DNA from: Serratia ficaria
GTDB lineage: Bacteria; Pseudomonadota; Gammaproteobacteria; Enterobacterales; Enterobacteriaceae
Direction: 5' to 3'
Assembly (NCBI RefSeq): GCF_900187015.1
Contig: NZ_LT906479.1
Coordinates: forward strand, 5,022,001 to 5,086,000
DNA length: 64,000 nucleotides
Positions 56,092-64,000 of the stretch are shown piece by piece. The position numbers and the translations under genes were made by a program. Below the pieces are notes generated by a model. The model made no database searches and was not told where the DNA came from. It saw only the letters and a list, made by a program, of their open reading frames with translations. The stretch's first letter is position 1; the number at the start of each line of letters is the position of its first letter.

Positions 56092-57081
56092 TCAGCGTTT
56101 GCTGATCTCGTCGAACACGCCGCCGGTGGCGAAGTGCACCTTCTGCGCTTCGGTCCAGCCGCCGAAGGTGTCATCCACGGTAAACAGCTTCAGTTTCGGG
56201 AACTGCTCGGCAAACTTGGCCGCCACCGCCGCATCGCGCGGACGGTAGTAGTTCTTGGCCGCAATGGTCTGGCCTTCCGGCGTATACAGATACTTCAGGT
56301 AGGCATTGGCCACGTCGCGGGTACCGCGCTTGTCCACCACCTTGTCCACCACCGACACGGTCGGCTCGGCAAGAATGGATTCGCTCGGGGTGATGATTTC
56401 AAACTTGTCTTTGCCCAGCTCTTTTTCCGCCAGCAACGCTTCGTTTTCCCAGGCGATCAACACGTCGCCGATGCCGCGCTCCACGAAGGTATTGGTCGCG
56501 CCGCGAGCGCCGGAGTCCAGCACCTCGACGTTCCGGTACAGGCTCTTGACGAATTCCTGCGCCTTGGCTTTATCGTTGTCGTGGTGATGCAGCGCGTAAC
56601 CCCAGGCCGCCAGATAGTTCCAGCGCGCCCCGCCGGAGGTTTTCGGGTTCGGGGTGATCACCGAGACGCCCGATTTGACCAAGTCCGGCCAGTCATGGAT
56701 TTGTTTCGGGTTGCCCTTGCGCACCAGGAACACGATAGTTGAAGTGTATGGCGCCGAGTTGTCCGGCAGGCGTTTGATCCAGTTCTTGTCGATGCGGCCG
56801 CGCTCGGCGATGGCGTCCACGTCGTAGGCCAGCGCCAGCGTCACCACGTCGGCCTCGATGCCGTTAATCACCGACGTCGCCTGCTTGCCGGAGCCGCCGT
56901 GCGACTGGCGCACCGTGACCTTATCGCCGGTCTGCTGCTGCCAGTGCTTGCTGAACGCGGTGTTATATTCCTGATAGAACTCGCGCGTCGGATCGTATGA
57001 GACGTTCAGCAATTGAATATCTTTCGCCATGGCGCCGGACGCCAACAGCACCAATGTCAGACCTACACCCCATTTACGCAT
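56092..57081 (-). CDS. sbp: Periplasmic sulfate-binding protein Sbp
   Basis: A 329-residue sulfate/thiosulfate-binding protein, same length as E. coli Sbp. A signal peptide ([19 protein letters not shown], cleavage after residue 19) precedes the mature [21 protein letters not shown]. The sulfate-site blocks [11 protein letters not shown] and [19 protein letters not shown] are conserved. It delivers sulfate to the CysUWA importer. It stands alone between tpiA and pfkA; CysB control is likely but I found no clear site. Confidence 0.96.
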   Translation of the reverse strand: MRKWGVGLTLVLLASGAMAKDIQLLNVSYDPTREFYQEYNTAFSKHWQQQTGDKVTVRQSHGGSGKQATSVINGIEADVVTLALAYDVDAIAERGRIDKNWIKRLPDNSAPYTSTIVFLVRKGNPKQIHDWPDLVKSGVSVITPNPKTSGGARWNYLAAWGYALHHHDNDKAKAQEFVKSLYRNVEVLDSGARGATNTFVERGIGDVLIAWENEALLAEKELGKDKFEIITPSESILAEPTVSVVDKVVDKRGTRDVANAYLKYLYTPEGQTIAAKNYYRPRDAAVAAKFAEQFPKLKLFTVDDTFGGWTEAQKVHFATGGVFDEISKR

Positions 57082-57215
57082 CGACAGGCTCTCCCAGGAA
57101 AATTAAGCGCAACCTCAATCGGTTGATATAGCATCAGAGCCTGCCAGAAACTCTCCCGGCAATTAAAGAATAAAAAATTTTGGGCTAGACGATTCTGGAA
57201 TATAACGCCGACGGG

Positions 57216-57246
57216 CATAAAAAAAGCCCCCGCAACGGAGGCTCTT
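57216..57246 (-). terminator. pfkA terminator
   Basis: On the minus strand AGCCTCCG and CGGGGGCT pair imperfectly around a short loop and are followed by seven T residues. It lies about 22 bp after pfkA. Confidence 0.75.
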
Positions 57247-57267
57247 GTCGGCGAGGCAAACGGCGGA

Positions 57268-58230
57268 TCAGTACAGCTTTTTCGCCGTATCCAACCAGTC
57301 GCCCTTGAACGGACGCTTCATGTTCTCGATAGCGTCGATGATGTCGTGATGCACCATCTTTTCGTTCTGGATGCCGACGCAGCGGCCGCCGTAACCCTGC
57401 AGCAGCAGCTCGATGGCGTAAGCGCCCATGCGCGAGGCCAGGATGCGGTCGTAAGCGACCGGCGAGCCGCCGCGTTGAATGTGGCCCAGCACGGTCGCGC
57501 GGGTTTCGCGCTTGGTTTCCTGCTCGATATGGCGCGCCAGCTCATCGATATCGCAGATGTGTTCGGTGATCGCCACGATGGCGTGTTTTTTGCCCTTGGC
57601 GATGCCGGCCTTGATCTCGCACACCAGATCTTCACGGTTGAACTCGATTTCAGGCAACACGATGAACTCGCAGCCGCCGGCGATCGCCGCCGCCAGCGTC
57701 AGGTCGCCGCAGTAACGGCCCATGACTTCGACGATGGAAATGCGCTGATGTGAAGATGAGGTGTCGCGCAGGCGGTCAATCGCTTCCACTACGGTCTCCA
57801 GCGCGGTGAAGTAGCCGATGGTGTAGTCGGTGCCGGCCACGTCGTTATCGATGGTGCCTGGCAGGCCGATACAAGGAAAGCCTTCTTCCGTCAGGCGCTT
57901 GGCGCCCATGTAGGAACCGTCGCCGCCGATCACCACCAGCGCATCGATGCCGCGGTTTTGCAGGTTTTCAATCGCCTTGGCGCGCACGTTTTCATCCCTG
58001 AACTCAGGGAAACGCGCCGAGCCCAGGAAGGTGCCGCCGCGGTTGATCATATCGGACACGCTGTAGCGGTCCAGCTGCTCCATGCGATCTTCGTACAAGC
58101 CAAGGTAGCCATCGTAAATACCAAAAACTTCCAGACCTTCCGAAAGTGCAGCACGCACAACGCCACGGATCGCAGCGTTCATACCCGGCGAATCACCGCC
58201 ACTCGTCAGTACACCGATTTTCTTGATCAT
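57268..58230 (-). CDS. pfkA: 6-phosphofructokinase isozyme I
   Basis: A 320-residue ATP-dependent phosphofructokinase, same length as E. coli PfkA. ATP-binding is at [18 protein letters not shown], the catalytic Asp in [12 protein letters not shown], and the fructose-6-phosphate site in [11 protein letters not shown] and [13 protein letters not shown]. It is the committed step of glycolysis. It lies between sbp and fieF, as in E. coli. Confidence 0.98.
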   Translation of the reverse strand: MIKKIGVLTSGGDSPGMNAAIRGVVRAALSEGLEVFGIYDGYLGLYEDRMEQLDRYSVSDMINRGGTFLGSARFPEFRDENVRAKAIENLQNRGIDALVVIGGDGSYMGAKRLTEEGFPCIGLPGTIDNDVAGTDYTIGYFTALETVVEAIDRLRDTSSSHQRISIVEVMGRYCGDLTLAAAIAGGCEFIVLPEIEFNREDLVCEIKAGIAKGKKHAIVAITEHICDIDELARHIEQETKRETRATVLGHIQRGGSPVAYDRILASRMGAYAIELLLQGYGGRCVGIQNEKMVHHDIIDAIENMKRPFKGDWLDTAKKLY

Positions 58231-58460
58231 GACTACCTCTGAACTGTAGATGCAATTTCTTAAGAATTCTGTCTTCGCCGATTGCTTTGGAACCTCTCCG
58301 GCTGCAGAAAACCAGCTTTACGGCTTTATTGCTGGATATTATATCAAAAACACCCAGCTGAATTGATTCAAGTCACGCAATATAACGGTAAAAAAACCGC
58401 ATGGCACGCTGAGCTAACTCAGGCATTTGTTGTCGCGCTTCGATCTGTGCCTCGATCTGA

Positions 58461-59363
58461 TTATAGCTCCCAATGCCCCTGCCGGCCCGGCGGCACCACG
58501 GAGCAGGGATCCTGGTGGATGATGACGTCCGCCCCCGGGAAACGATGCAGCAGCGCCTGCTCCACCTGCTCCGCCAGACTGTGCGCCTGCCGCAGCGGCA
58601 GCGAATCCTCCATCTCCAGATGCAGCTGAATGAAACGCGTCGGGCCGGATTGGCGGGTGCGCAAATCGTGCGCGCCTTTCACGCCAGGCCAGGAAGACAC
58701 CACCTCGATAATCGCCTGGCGTTCTTCATCCGGCAGCGCCCGATCCAGCAACGACTGCACCGCCTCATAACCCATGCGCAGCGCGCTATAGAGGATGTAG
58801 ACGCCGATGCCCAACGCGAACAGCGCATCCGCCCGTTGGAAACCGTACCAGCTTAGCCCAAGAGCAATAAGAATAGCACCATTCATCATGACATCTGACT
58901 GATAATGCAGCATATCTGCACGCACCGCCTGACTGCGGGTTTTTCTTACCACCCAGCGCTGATAGGTGACCAGGATCAGCGTGCTGATCAGCGCCACCAC
59001 CGTCACGACGATGCCGACCCCGGGATCGCGCAGCGTTTGCGGCGCATAAAGATGCTGAAAACCGGTGAGGAACAGAAACAGCGCCGAGCCGGAAATAAAC
59101 ATGCTTTGCGCCAGCGCCGCCAGCGACTCCGCCTTGCCGTGGCCAAAGGTGTGTTCTTCGTCCGCCGGCTGCAGCGAATAGCGCACCACCAGCAGATTGG
59201 TCAGGGAGGCGGCGATATCGACCAGTGAATCCACCAGCGCCGCCAACAGGCTGACCGAGCCGGTGTGATACCAGGCGATGATTTTTATCAGCAGAAGCGT
59301 GGACGCCAGCGCGGTGGCAGCGAGCGCGGCGGACTTTACCAGGCGCGCATATTGCTGTTCCAT
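58461..59363 (-). CDS. fieF: Cation-efflux pump FieF (YiiP)
   Basis: A 300-residue CDF-family transporter exporting Fe(II) and Zn(II) by proton antiport. Six membrane segments are present; the metal-site residues appear in [14 protein letters not shown] (TM2) and [14 protein letters not shown] (TM5). The His- and Asp-bearing cytoplasmic domain follows. Length is the same as E. coli. It follows cpxP on the same strand, separated by the CpxQ terminator. Confidence 0.96.
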   Translation of the reverse strand: MEQQYARLVKSAALAATALASTLLLIKIIAWYHTGSVSLLAALVDSLVDIAASLTNLLVVRYSLQPADEEHTFGHGKAESLAALAQSMFISGSALFLFLTGFQHLYAPQTLRDPGVGIVVTVVALISTLILVTYQRWVVRKTRSQAVRADMLHYQSDVMMNGAILIALGLSWYGFQRADALFALGIGVYILYSALRMGYEAVQSLLDRALPDEERQAIIEVVSSWPGVKGAHDLRTRQSGPTRFIQLHLEMEDSLPLRQAHSLAEQVEQALLHRFPGADVIIHQDPCSVVPPGRQGHWEL

Positions 59364-59412
59364 AACGAACCCCGGTTAAACGTGAGGCGCTCAGTATAGC
59401 GGAATGACGGGC

Positions 59413-59439
59413 AAAAAAAGCCCCGCCATCATGGCGGGG
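59413..59439 (-). terminator. cpxP/CpxQ terminator
   Basis: CCCCGCC/GGCGGGG with loop ATGAT is followed by CTTTTTTT on the minus strand. It ends the cpxP transcript and forms the 3' end of CpxQ. Confidence 0.92.
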
Positions 59440-59470
59440 AAGACAGGGATGGTGTCTATGGCAAGGAAAA
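59413..59470 (-). ncRNA. cpxQ: CpxQ small RNA from the cpxP 3' UTR
   Basis: The minus-strand cpxP 3' UTR starts TTTTCCTTGCCATAGACACC, continues with ATCCCTGTCTTCCCC and ends in a GC-rich stem and a T7 tail. This 58-nt interval agrees with the Hfq-bound sRNA CpxQ of Salmonella and E. coli, released by RNase E from cpxP mRNA, including its seed regions. CpxQ represses envelope and transport mRNAs under envelope stress. The 5' end is set by analogy. Confidence 0.85.
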
Positions 59471-59492
59471 ACAGGGGACTACTCAGTCGTAC

Positions 59493-59972
59493 TCACTTCT
59501 GGGCAGAAGTTTGCTGCAAACCAGAAATTTGTTGCTCCATCTGCCGCATGCGCTGCTGATGTTTCTGGTCTAAAACACTTTTTTGCTCTGGCGTCAGCAG
59601 GTTATACATCTGATTGCGTACCCGGGCCATTTCGACCTGGCGCTTGACCTGTTGCTGGGCCATCTTCTCCGCCTGGGCGTAAACGGCGGCTTGATCAAAT
59701 TTGTCTGCGGTCACCAGTTTATGCATGGCTTCCATTTCAGCTACAGTGACACCAGGCAGATCGTGGCGGGCCTGGCGCATTAAATCGCGCATTTGCTGGC
59801 GCTGCTGTTCGTTCAGGCTGACACCGTCGAACATGTGGTGCTGGCCGGGTGTTCGGGTCATCGCATCGTCGCCGGGAGTCTGAGCAGTTTCCGATGTAGT
59901 ATCGGCAGCGAACACGGCGCTAGAACCTATCGCCAGCATTGATGCCATAACTAATGCGGTCACCTTACGCAT
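59493..59972 (-). CDS. cpxP: Periplasmic Cpx stress modulator CpxP
   Basis: A 159-residue periplasmic protein. A signal peptide (cleavage near residue 22, ...[10 protein letters not shown]) precedes a helical domain with two LTxxQ-type motifs ([10 protein letters not shown] and [10 protein letters not shown]). CpxP restrains CpxA and delivers some misfolded proteins for degradation. It is divergent from cpxR, with a perfect CpxR box between them. CpxQ is encoded in its 3' UTR. Confidence 0.95.
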   Translation of the reverse strand: MRKVTALVMASMLAIGSSAVFAADTTSETAQTPGDDAMTRTPGQHHMFDGVSLNEQQRQQMRDLMRQARHDLPGVTVAEMEAMHKLVTADKFDQAAVYAQAEKMAQQQVKRQVEMARVRNQMYNLLTPEQKSVLDQKHQQRMRQMEQQISGLQQTSAQK

Positions 59973-60052
59973 TTCAACCCCTCGTGCTTTCTCATTTTGC
60001 GAATCAACGAGGAGCAGTGTACTGCTGCAGCTGCAAACATGCGTCAGTGCAT

Positions 60053-60067
60053 GTAAAACTACGTAAA
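60053..60067. promoter_or_regulatory. CpxR box between cpxP and cpxR
   Basis: GTAAAACTACGTAAA is a perfect GTAAA-N5-GTAAA, the CpxR consensus. It lies 81 bp upstream of cpxP and 54 bp upstream of cpxR, so it may control both. Confidence 0.88.
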
Positions 60068-60120
60068 GTCATGGAATGCCAACAGTTGATGACGTATTTT
60101 GCGTCAGGAGGTAAATCATA

Positions 60121-60819
60121 ATGAACAAGATTCTGTTAGTTGACGACGACCGCGAGTTGACCTCGCTATTAAAAGAACTGCTTGAAATGGAAGGTTTTAC
60201 TATCGTCGTCGCTCACGATGGCGAGCAGGCGTTGTCGCTGCTGGACAGCTCCATCGATCTGTTGCTGCTCGATATCATGATGCCGAAGAAAAACGGCATC
60301 GATACGCTGAAAGAGCTGCGCCAGCATCACCAGACGCCGGTCATCATGCTGACCGCGCGCGGCAGCGAGCTGGATCGCGTGCTGGGCCTGGAACTGGGCG
60401 CCGACGACTACCTGCCCAAGCCTTTCAACGATCGTGAACTGGTGGCGCGCATTCGCGCTATTCTGCGTCGTTCCAACTGGAGCGAACAGCAACAGCAAGT
60501 GGACAGCGGCGCGCCGACGCTGGACGTCGACGGCCTGCAGCTGAATCCCGGCCGCCAGGAAGCCAGCTTCGACGGCCAGGTGCTGGATCTGACCGGCACC
60601 GAGTTCACCCTGCTTTACCTGCTGGCGCAGCATCTGGGCCAGGTGGTTTCCCGCGAACTGCTGAGCCAGGAAGTGCTGGGCAAACGCCTGACGCCGTTTG
60701 ACCGCGCCATCGATATGCACATCTCCAACCTGCGGCGCAAACTGCCGGATCGCAAAGACGGCCACCCCTGGTTCAAAACCCTGCGCGGACGCGGTTATTT
60801 GATGGTATCTGCAACATGA
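60121..60819 (+). CDS. cpxR: Response regulator CpxR
   Basis: A 232-residue OmpR/PhoB-family response regulator. The receiver domain has the acidic pocket VDDDRE, phospho-acceptor D51 (LLLLDIMMP) and K in LPKPFND. The C-terminal winged helix has LTGTEFTLLYLL and the RGRGYLM hairpin. It activates envelope-stress genes. AGGAGG lies just upstream. It overlaps cpxA by four bases. Confidence 0.98.
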   Translation: MNKILLVDDDRELTSLLKELLEMEGFTIVVAHDGEQALSLLDSSIDLLLLDIMMPKKNGIDTLKELRQHHQTPVIMLTARGSELDRVLGLELGADDYLPKPFNDRELVARIRAILRRSNWSEQQQQVDSGAPTLDVDGLQLNPGRQEASFDGQVLDLTGTEFTLLYLLAQHLGQVVSRELLSQEVLGKRLTPFDRAIDMHISNLRRKLPDRKDGHPWFKTLRGRGYLMVSAT

Positions 60820-62210
60820 TCAACAGTTTGACGGCACGAATCTTCGCCATTTTCTGGTTTACGTTAGCCCTGGTGCTGATGCTGGTGTTGATGGTGCCCA
60901 AGCTCGACTCCCGCCAAATGACCTCGCTGCTGGACAGCGAGCAGCGGCAGGGACTGATGCTGGAACAACACGTCGAGGCCGAGTTGCAAAACGATCCGGC
61001 CAACGACCTGATGTGGTGGCGGCGCCTGTTTCGGGCGATAGATAAATGGGCCCCGCCGGGGCAGCGCCTGATTCTGGTCACCAGCGAAGGCCGGGTGATC
61101 GGCGCGCAGCGCAACGAAATGCAGATCGTGCGCAACTTTATTGGCCAATCCGACAACTCGGATCATCCGAAGAAGAAGAAATACGGCCGCGTCGAGCTGG
61201 TCGGCCCGTTCTCGGTGCGCGACGGTGAAGACAACTACCAGCTGTATCTGATCCGCCCCGCCAACAGCCCGCAATCCGATTTCATCAACCTGATGTTCGA
61301 CCGGCCGCTGCTGCTGCTGATCGTCACCATGTTGATCAGCGCCCCGCTGCTGCTGTGGCTGGCCTGGAGCCTGGCCAAACCGGCGCGCAAGCTGAAAAAC
61401 GCCGCCGATGACGTGGCGCGCGGCAACCTGAAGCAGCATCCGGAACTGGAGGCCGGCCCGCAAGAGTTCCTGGCCACCGGCGCCAGCTTCAACCAGATGG
61501 TCAGCGCGCTGGAGCGCATGATGACCGCCCAGCAACGCCTGATATCCGACATCTCGCACGAGCTGCGCACGCCGTTGACCCGCCTGCAGCTGGCCACCGC
61601 GCTGATGCGCCGCCGCCACGGCGAAGGCCATGAGTTGGCGCGCATCGAAACCGAAGCGCAGCGGCTGGACTCGATGATCAACGATCTGCTGGTGCTGTCG
61701 CGCGGGCAGCAGAAAAGCGAGCTGGCGCGCGAGCAGCTGAAAGCCAACGAACTGTGGGCCGACGTGCTGGACAACGCCAGCTTCGAAGCCGAACAGATGG
61801 GCAAACAGCTGGAGGTCACTTCCCCGCCGGGGTCCTGGACGCTGTTCGGCAACGCCGGCGCCCTGGACAGCGCGCTGGAGAATATCGTGCGCAATGCCCT
61901 GCGTTATTCGCATACCCGCATCGCGGTGGCGTTCAGCGCCGACAATCAGGGCGTCACCATTGTGGTTGACGACGATGGCCCCGGCGTCAGCGCGGAAGAC
62001 CGCGAGCAGATTTTCCGGCCGTTCTACCGCACCGACGAAGCGCGCGACCGCGAATCCGGCGGCACCGGCCTGGGCCTGGCGATCGTCGAGGCGGCGGTCA
62101 ACCAGCACCGCGGCTGGGTGAAGGCGGAAGACAGCCCGCTCGGCGGCCTGCGTCTGGTGCTGTGGCTGCCGCTGCATCACCAGCGCCGATCGGCTAAGAC
62201 AGAGCAATAA
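60816..62210 (+). CDS. cpxA: Sensor histidine kinase CpxA
   Basis: A 464-residue sensor kinase. It has TM1 at about residues 8-28, a periplasmic sensor loop, TM2 near residues 165-185, HAMP, the H box [15 protein letters not shown] with the phosphorylated His near residue 248, and N, G1 and G2 boxes ([27 protein letters not shown]). It phosphorylates CpxR under envelope stress. It is slightly longer than E. coli CpxA (457). The cpxR stop overlaps its ATG. Confidence 0.97.
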   Translation: MINSLTARIFAIFWFTLALVLMLVLMVPKLDSRQMTSLLDSEQRQGLMLEQHVEAELQNDPANDLMWWRRLFRAIDKWAPPGQRLILVTSEGRVIGAQRNEMQIVRNFIGQSDNSDHPKKKKYGRVELVGPFSVRDGEDNYQLYLIRPANSPQSDFINLMFDRPLLLLIVTMLISAPLLLWLAWSLAKPARKLKNAADDVARGNLKQHPELEAGPQEFLATGASFNQMVSALERMMTAQQRLISDISHELRTPLTRLQLATALMRRRHGEGHELARIETEAQRLDSMINDLLVLSRGQQKSELAREQLKANELWADVLDNASFEAEQMGKQLEVTSPPGSWTLFGNAGALDSALENIVRNALRYSHTRIAVAFSADNQGVTIVVDDDGPGVSAEDREQIFRPFYRTDEARDRESGGTGLGLAIVEAAVNQHRGWVKAEDSPLGGLRLVLWLPLHHQRRSAKTEQ

Positions 62211-62253
62211 GATTTTGCTATCCTGCGCCCCTCGTTCACGAGGGGCTTTTTAC

Positions 62254-62727
62254 ATGCTGAACATCGTTTTATTTGAACCCGAGATTCCACCCAATACCGG
62301 CAACATCATCCGCCTGTGCGCCAACACCGGCTTCCAGCTGCATCTGATCGAACCCCTGGGTTTCCCGTGGGACGACAAACGCCTGCGCCGCGCCGGGCTG
62401 GACTATCATGAGTTCGCCAGCATCCGTCGCCATGCCGATTACGCCGCCTTTATCGCCAGCGAAAACCCGCAGCGGCTGTTTGCCCTGACCACCAAGGGCA
62501 CGCCGGCGCACAGCGCGGTCAGCTATCAGGCCGGCGATTACCTGCTGTTCGGGCCGGAAACCCGCGGGCTGCCCGCCGATATCCTCGACGCACTGCCGAC
62601 ACGGCAAAAAATCCGCATCCCGATGCAGGCGCAAAGCCGCAGCATGAACCTGTCGAACGCCGTGGCGGTGGTGGTATACGAAGCCTGGCGACAGCTGGAT
62701 TACGCCGGCGCGCTGATCAAGGCGTAA
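62254..62727 (+). CDS. trmL: tRNA (cytidine/uridine-2'-O-)-methyltransferase TrmL
   Basis: A 157-residue SPOUT methyltransferase that methylates the 2'-O of wobble nucleotide 34 in tRNA-Leu isoacceptors; same length as E. coli TrmL (YibK). The knot motifs are [30 protein letters not shown] and [17 protein letters not shown]. Start [11 protein letters not shown] at 62254 fits the family; the frame opens 13 codons upstream over a hairpin. Confidence 0.96.
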   Translation: MLNIVLFEPEIPPNTGNIIRLCANTGFQLHLIEPLGFPWDDKRLRRAGLDYHEFASIRRHADYAAFIASENPQRLFALTTKGTPAHSAVSYQAGDYLLFGPETRGLPADILDALPTRQKIRIPMQAQSRSMNLSNAVAVVVYEAWRQLDYAGALIKA

Positions 62728-62924
62728 GCGACCGGCCACCGGCCCCTGAAAGACGCGGAACGGGCGCTGGCGGCGACGCTTGGCGCCAGCAAAACCGGCG
62801 GCGCATCACAATCCTGAGCGACGCGTCTGAAGCATGCCACATCCTGCACCGAAAACTTTCGTTGGCAGCGCCGATAATAAGCTATGTTTTGTAAGGGTAA
62901 TCACCATTCATCATAGGAAATCGT

Positions 62925-63596
62925 ATGCAAAAACAACGCTTGTGCGTTGCCATGGCGGTTCTGGCGGCGGGCCTGTTGCTGGCGGGTTGTTCGTCCAAAG
63001 TAACGAAAACGGATCAGTACTCCGGCTTCCTGTCTGACTACAGCAAGCTGCGAGAAACCACCTCGCCAAGCGGCCACAAAACGCTGCGTTGGATCGATCC
63101 AAGCTACAAAGAATCCAACTATCGCGGCCTGTATTTCCAGCCGGTGGTCTATTTCCCGACGGAGAAACCGACGGCGCGCGTCAGCCAGGAAACCTTGAAC
63201 AAGATTAAGGCCTATGCGACCCAGCGGATTAAAACCGCCCTTCAGGATCGTTTCACCATTCTGCCAAGCCCGGCCGGTTCGCGCGTGCTGATCGCCAAGA
63301 TCGCCATCACCGCGGTATCCGCCGAAGACGAAGACATGAAATTCTATGAGGTGGTGCCGGTTGCGGCGGTCGTAGCCAGCACCATGGCGGCCACCGGTCA
63401 CCGGACGCAAAACACCACGCTGTATCTTGAAGGCGAACTGATCGACCAGGACACCGGCAAAACGGTGCTGGAAGTGGCGCGCAAGGCCTACGGCAAAACC
63501 GTCAGCAACGACAGCACGCCGGTCACCGAAGCGGACGTCAAGGCGGCGATCGACGACATGGTCACCGATATCACCAATTTCCCGAGACAGGGTTAA
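62925..63596 (+). CDS. DUF3313 family outer membrane lipoprotein
   Basis: A 223-residue lipoprotein. The lipobox LLAGC places the lipidated cysteine at C22; the +2 residue is Ser, so sorting to the outer membrane is expected. The mature part (SGFLSDYSKLRE..., LRWIDPSYKESNYRGLYFQPVVYFP) is typical of DUF3313, which has no established function. It stands alone between trmL and cysE and ends in a strong terminator. This gene is not part of the E. coli neighbourhood. Confidence 0.88.
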   Translation: MQKQRLCVAMAVLAAGLLLAGCSSKVTKTDQYSGFLSDYSKLRETTSPSGHKTLRWIDPSYKESNYRGLYFQPVVYFPTEKPTARVSQETLNKIKAYATQRIKTALQDRFTILPSPAGSRVLIAKIAITAVSAEDEDMKFYEVVPVAAVVASTMAATGHRTQNTTLYLEGELIDQDTGKTVLEVARKAYGKTVSNDSTPVTEADVKAAIDDMVTDITNFPRQG

Positions 63597-63610
63597 TCAG
63601 CGCGATAAGT

Positions 63611-63644
63611 AAACAGGGGGAGCCGAAGCTCCCCCTGTTTTTTT
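63611..63644. terminator. Bidirectional terminator between the DUF3313 gene and cysE
   Basis: A 13-bp stem AAACAGGGGGAGC/GCTCCCCCTGTTT with loop CGAA is followed by TTTT on the plus strand. It separates convergent genes. Confidence 0.9.
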
Positions 63645-63665
63645 GCTCTGCGTGAGGCGAACGAA

Positions 63666-64000
63666 TTAAATGCCGTCGCCGTACTCGAAGCCGTGGTTGG
63701 CGCCGTTGAAGTACTGATCCATGTCCATCGAAGGCGTGTCGCTTTCCGGCCGGCCGACGATGCGCGCCGGCACCCCTGCCGCCGTGGTATGCGGCGGCAC
63801 CGCCTGCAGCACCACCGAACCCGCGCCGATTTTCGCGCCCTTGCCCACTTCGATGTTGCCGAGAATTTTAGCGCCGGCGCCGATCATCACGCCTTCGCGG
63901 ATTTTCGGGTGGCGATCGCCGCTGGTTTTACCGGTGCCGCCCAAAGTGACCGACTGCAGGATGGAAACGTTATTTTCCACCACCGCGGTTTCACCGATCA
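63666..64000 (-). CDS. cysE: Serine acetyltransferase CysE (partial, C-terminal part)
   Basis: The window holds only the last 111 codons of this minus-strand gene; it is open to the window edge, so it is cut by the window rather than broken. The sequence shows the left-handed beta-helix hexapeptide repeats (VTLGGTGKTSGDRHPKI, GAKILGNIEVGKGAKIGAGSVV) and the C-terminal tail ending in GDGI, whose Ile inserts into cysteine synthase. It makes O-acetylserine for cysteine and is feedback-inhibited by cysteine. Confidence 0.95.
   Translation of the reverse strand, partial: IGETAVVENNVSILQSVTLGGTGKTSGDRHPKIREGVMIGAGAKILGNIEVGKGAKIGAGSVVLQAVPPHTTAAGVPARIVGRPESDTPSMDMDQYFNGANHGFEYGDGI

Overview
This window is core chromosome of a GC-rich enterobacterium of the Serratia type (order Enterobacterales, probably close to S. 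marcescens; the species is an inference). The E. coli-like gene contents, a 16S gene of exactly 1542 nt by its conserved ends, an argCBGH operon that includes argG, and a peroxiredoxin-glutaredoxin fusion divergent from oxyR support this. Nearly every gene is full length. I see no prophage, insertion sequence, CRISPR array or integron, and gene order largely follows the E. coli 88-90 minute region.

Layout. 1-2918: comM, maoP and hdfR. 2923-7426: a galactofuranose ABC importer (ytfQ, ytfR, ytfT, yjfF). 7680-13665: a minus-strand rRNA operon, 16S-tRNA-Ile-tRNA-Ala-23S-5S-tRNA-Asp-tRNA-Trp, with P1, P2, boxA and a terminator. 13666-18909: murI, btuB behind a cobalamin riboswitch, trmA, yijD and fabR. 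19126-23831: sthA, oxyR, a Prx5-Grx fusion and a dihydrolipoamide-dehydrogenase-like flavoenzyme. 23897-29747: argCBGH divergent from argE across tandem ARG boxes. 30005-38391: ppc, metF, metBL divergent from metJ with tandem met boxes, and rpmE. 38591-46947: priA, cytR, ftsN, hslVU, menA, rraA and zapB. 47490-51028: glpFKX. 51060-55130: emrD, a cysteine-rich HTH regulator with fpr, yiiR and yiiQ. 55258-58230: tpiA, sbp and pfkA. 58461-62210: fieF, cpxP with its 3' UTR sRNA CpxQ, and cpxRA. 62254-64000: trmL, a DUF3313 lipoprotein and the 3' part of cysE.

How the genes work together. The methionine genes (metF, metB, metL, metJ) share MetJ operators, and a similar operator overlaps the likely btuB promoter, which would couple B12 uptake to methionine status. 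The arginine genes share an ArgR operator. OxyR probably controls the adjacent fusion peroxidase. The Cpx genes form the envelope-stress module with a perfect CpxR box and CpxQ. glpFKX, tpiA and pfkA connect glycerol to glycolysis and gluconeogenesis.

Most notable points: (i) the rRNA operon has the upstream flank of E. coli rrnB (murI) and the downstream flank of rrnC (aspT-trpT-hdfR); (ii) the ytf importer sits between trpT and hdfR; (iii) a Fur-box-like site precedes an uncharacterised four-cysteine COG2345-type regulator placed 3 bp from fpr; (iv) a MetJ-like operator lies on the riboswitch-controlled btuB promoter. No wholly novel system is evident; the regulator-fpr unit is the best candidate for undescribed biology.
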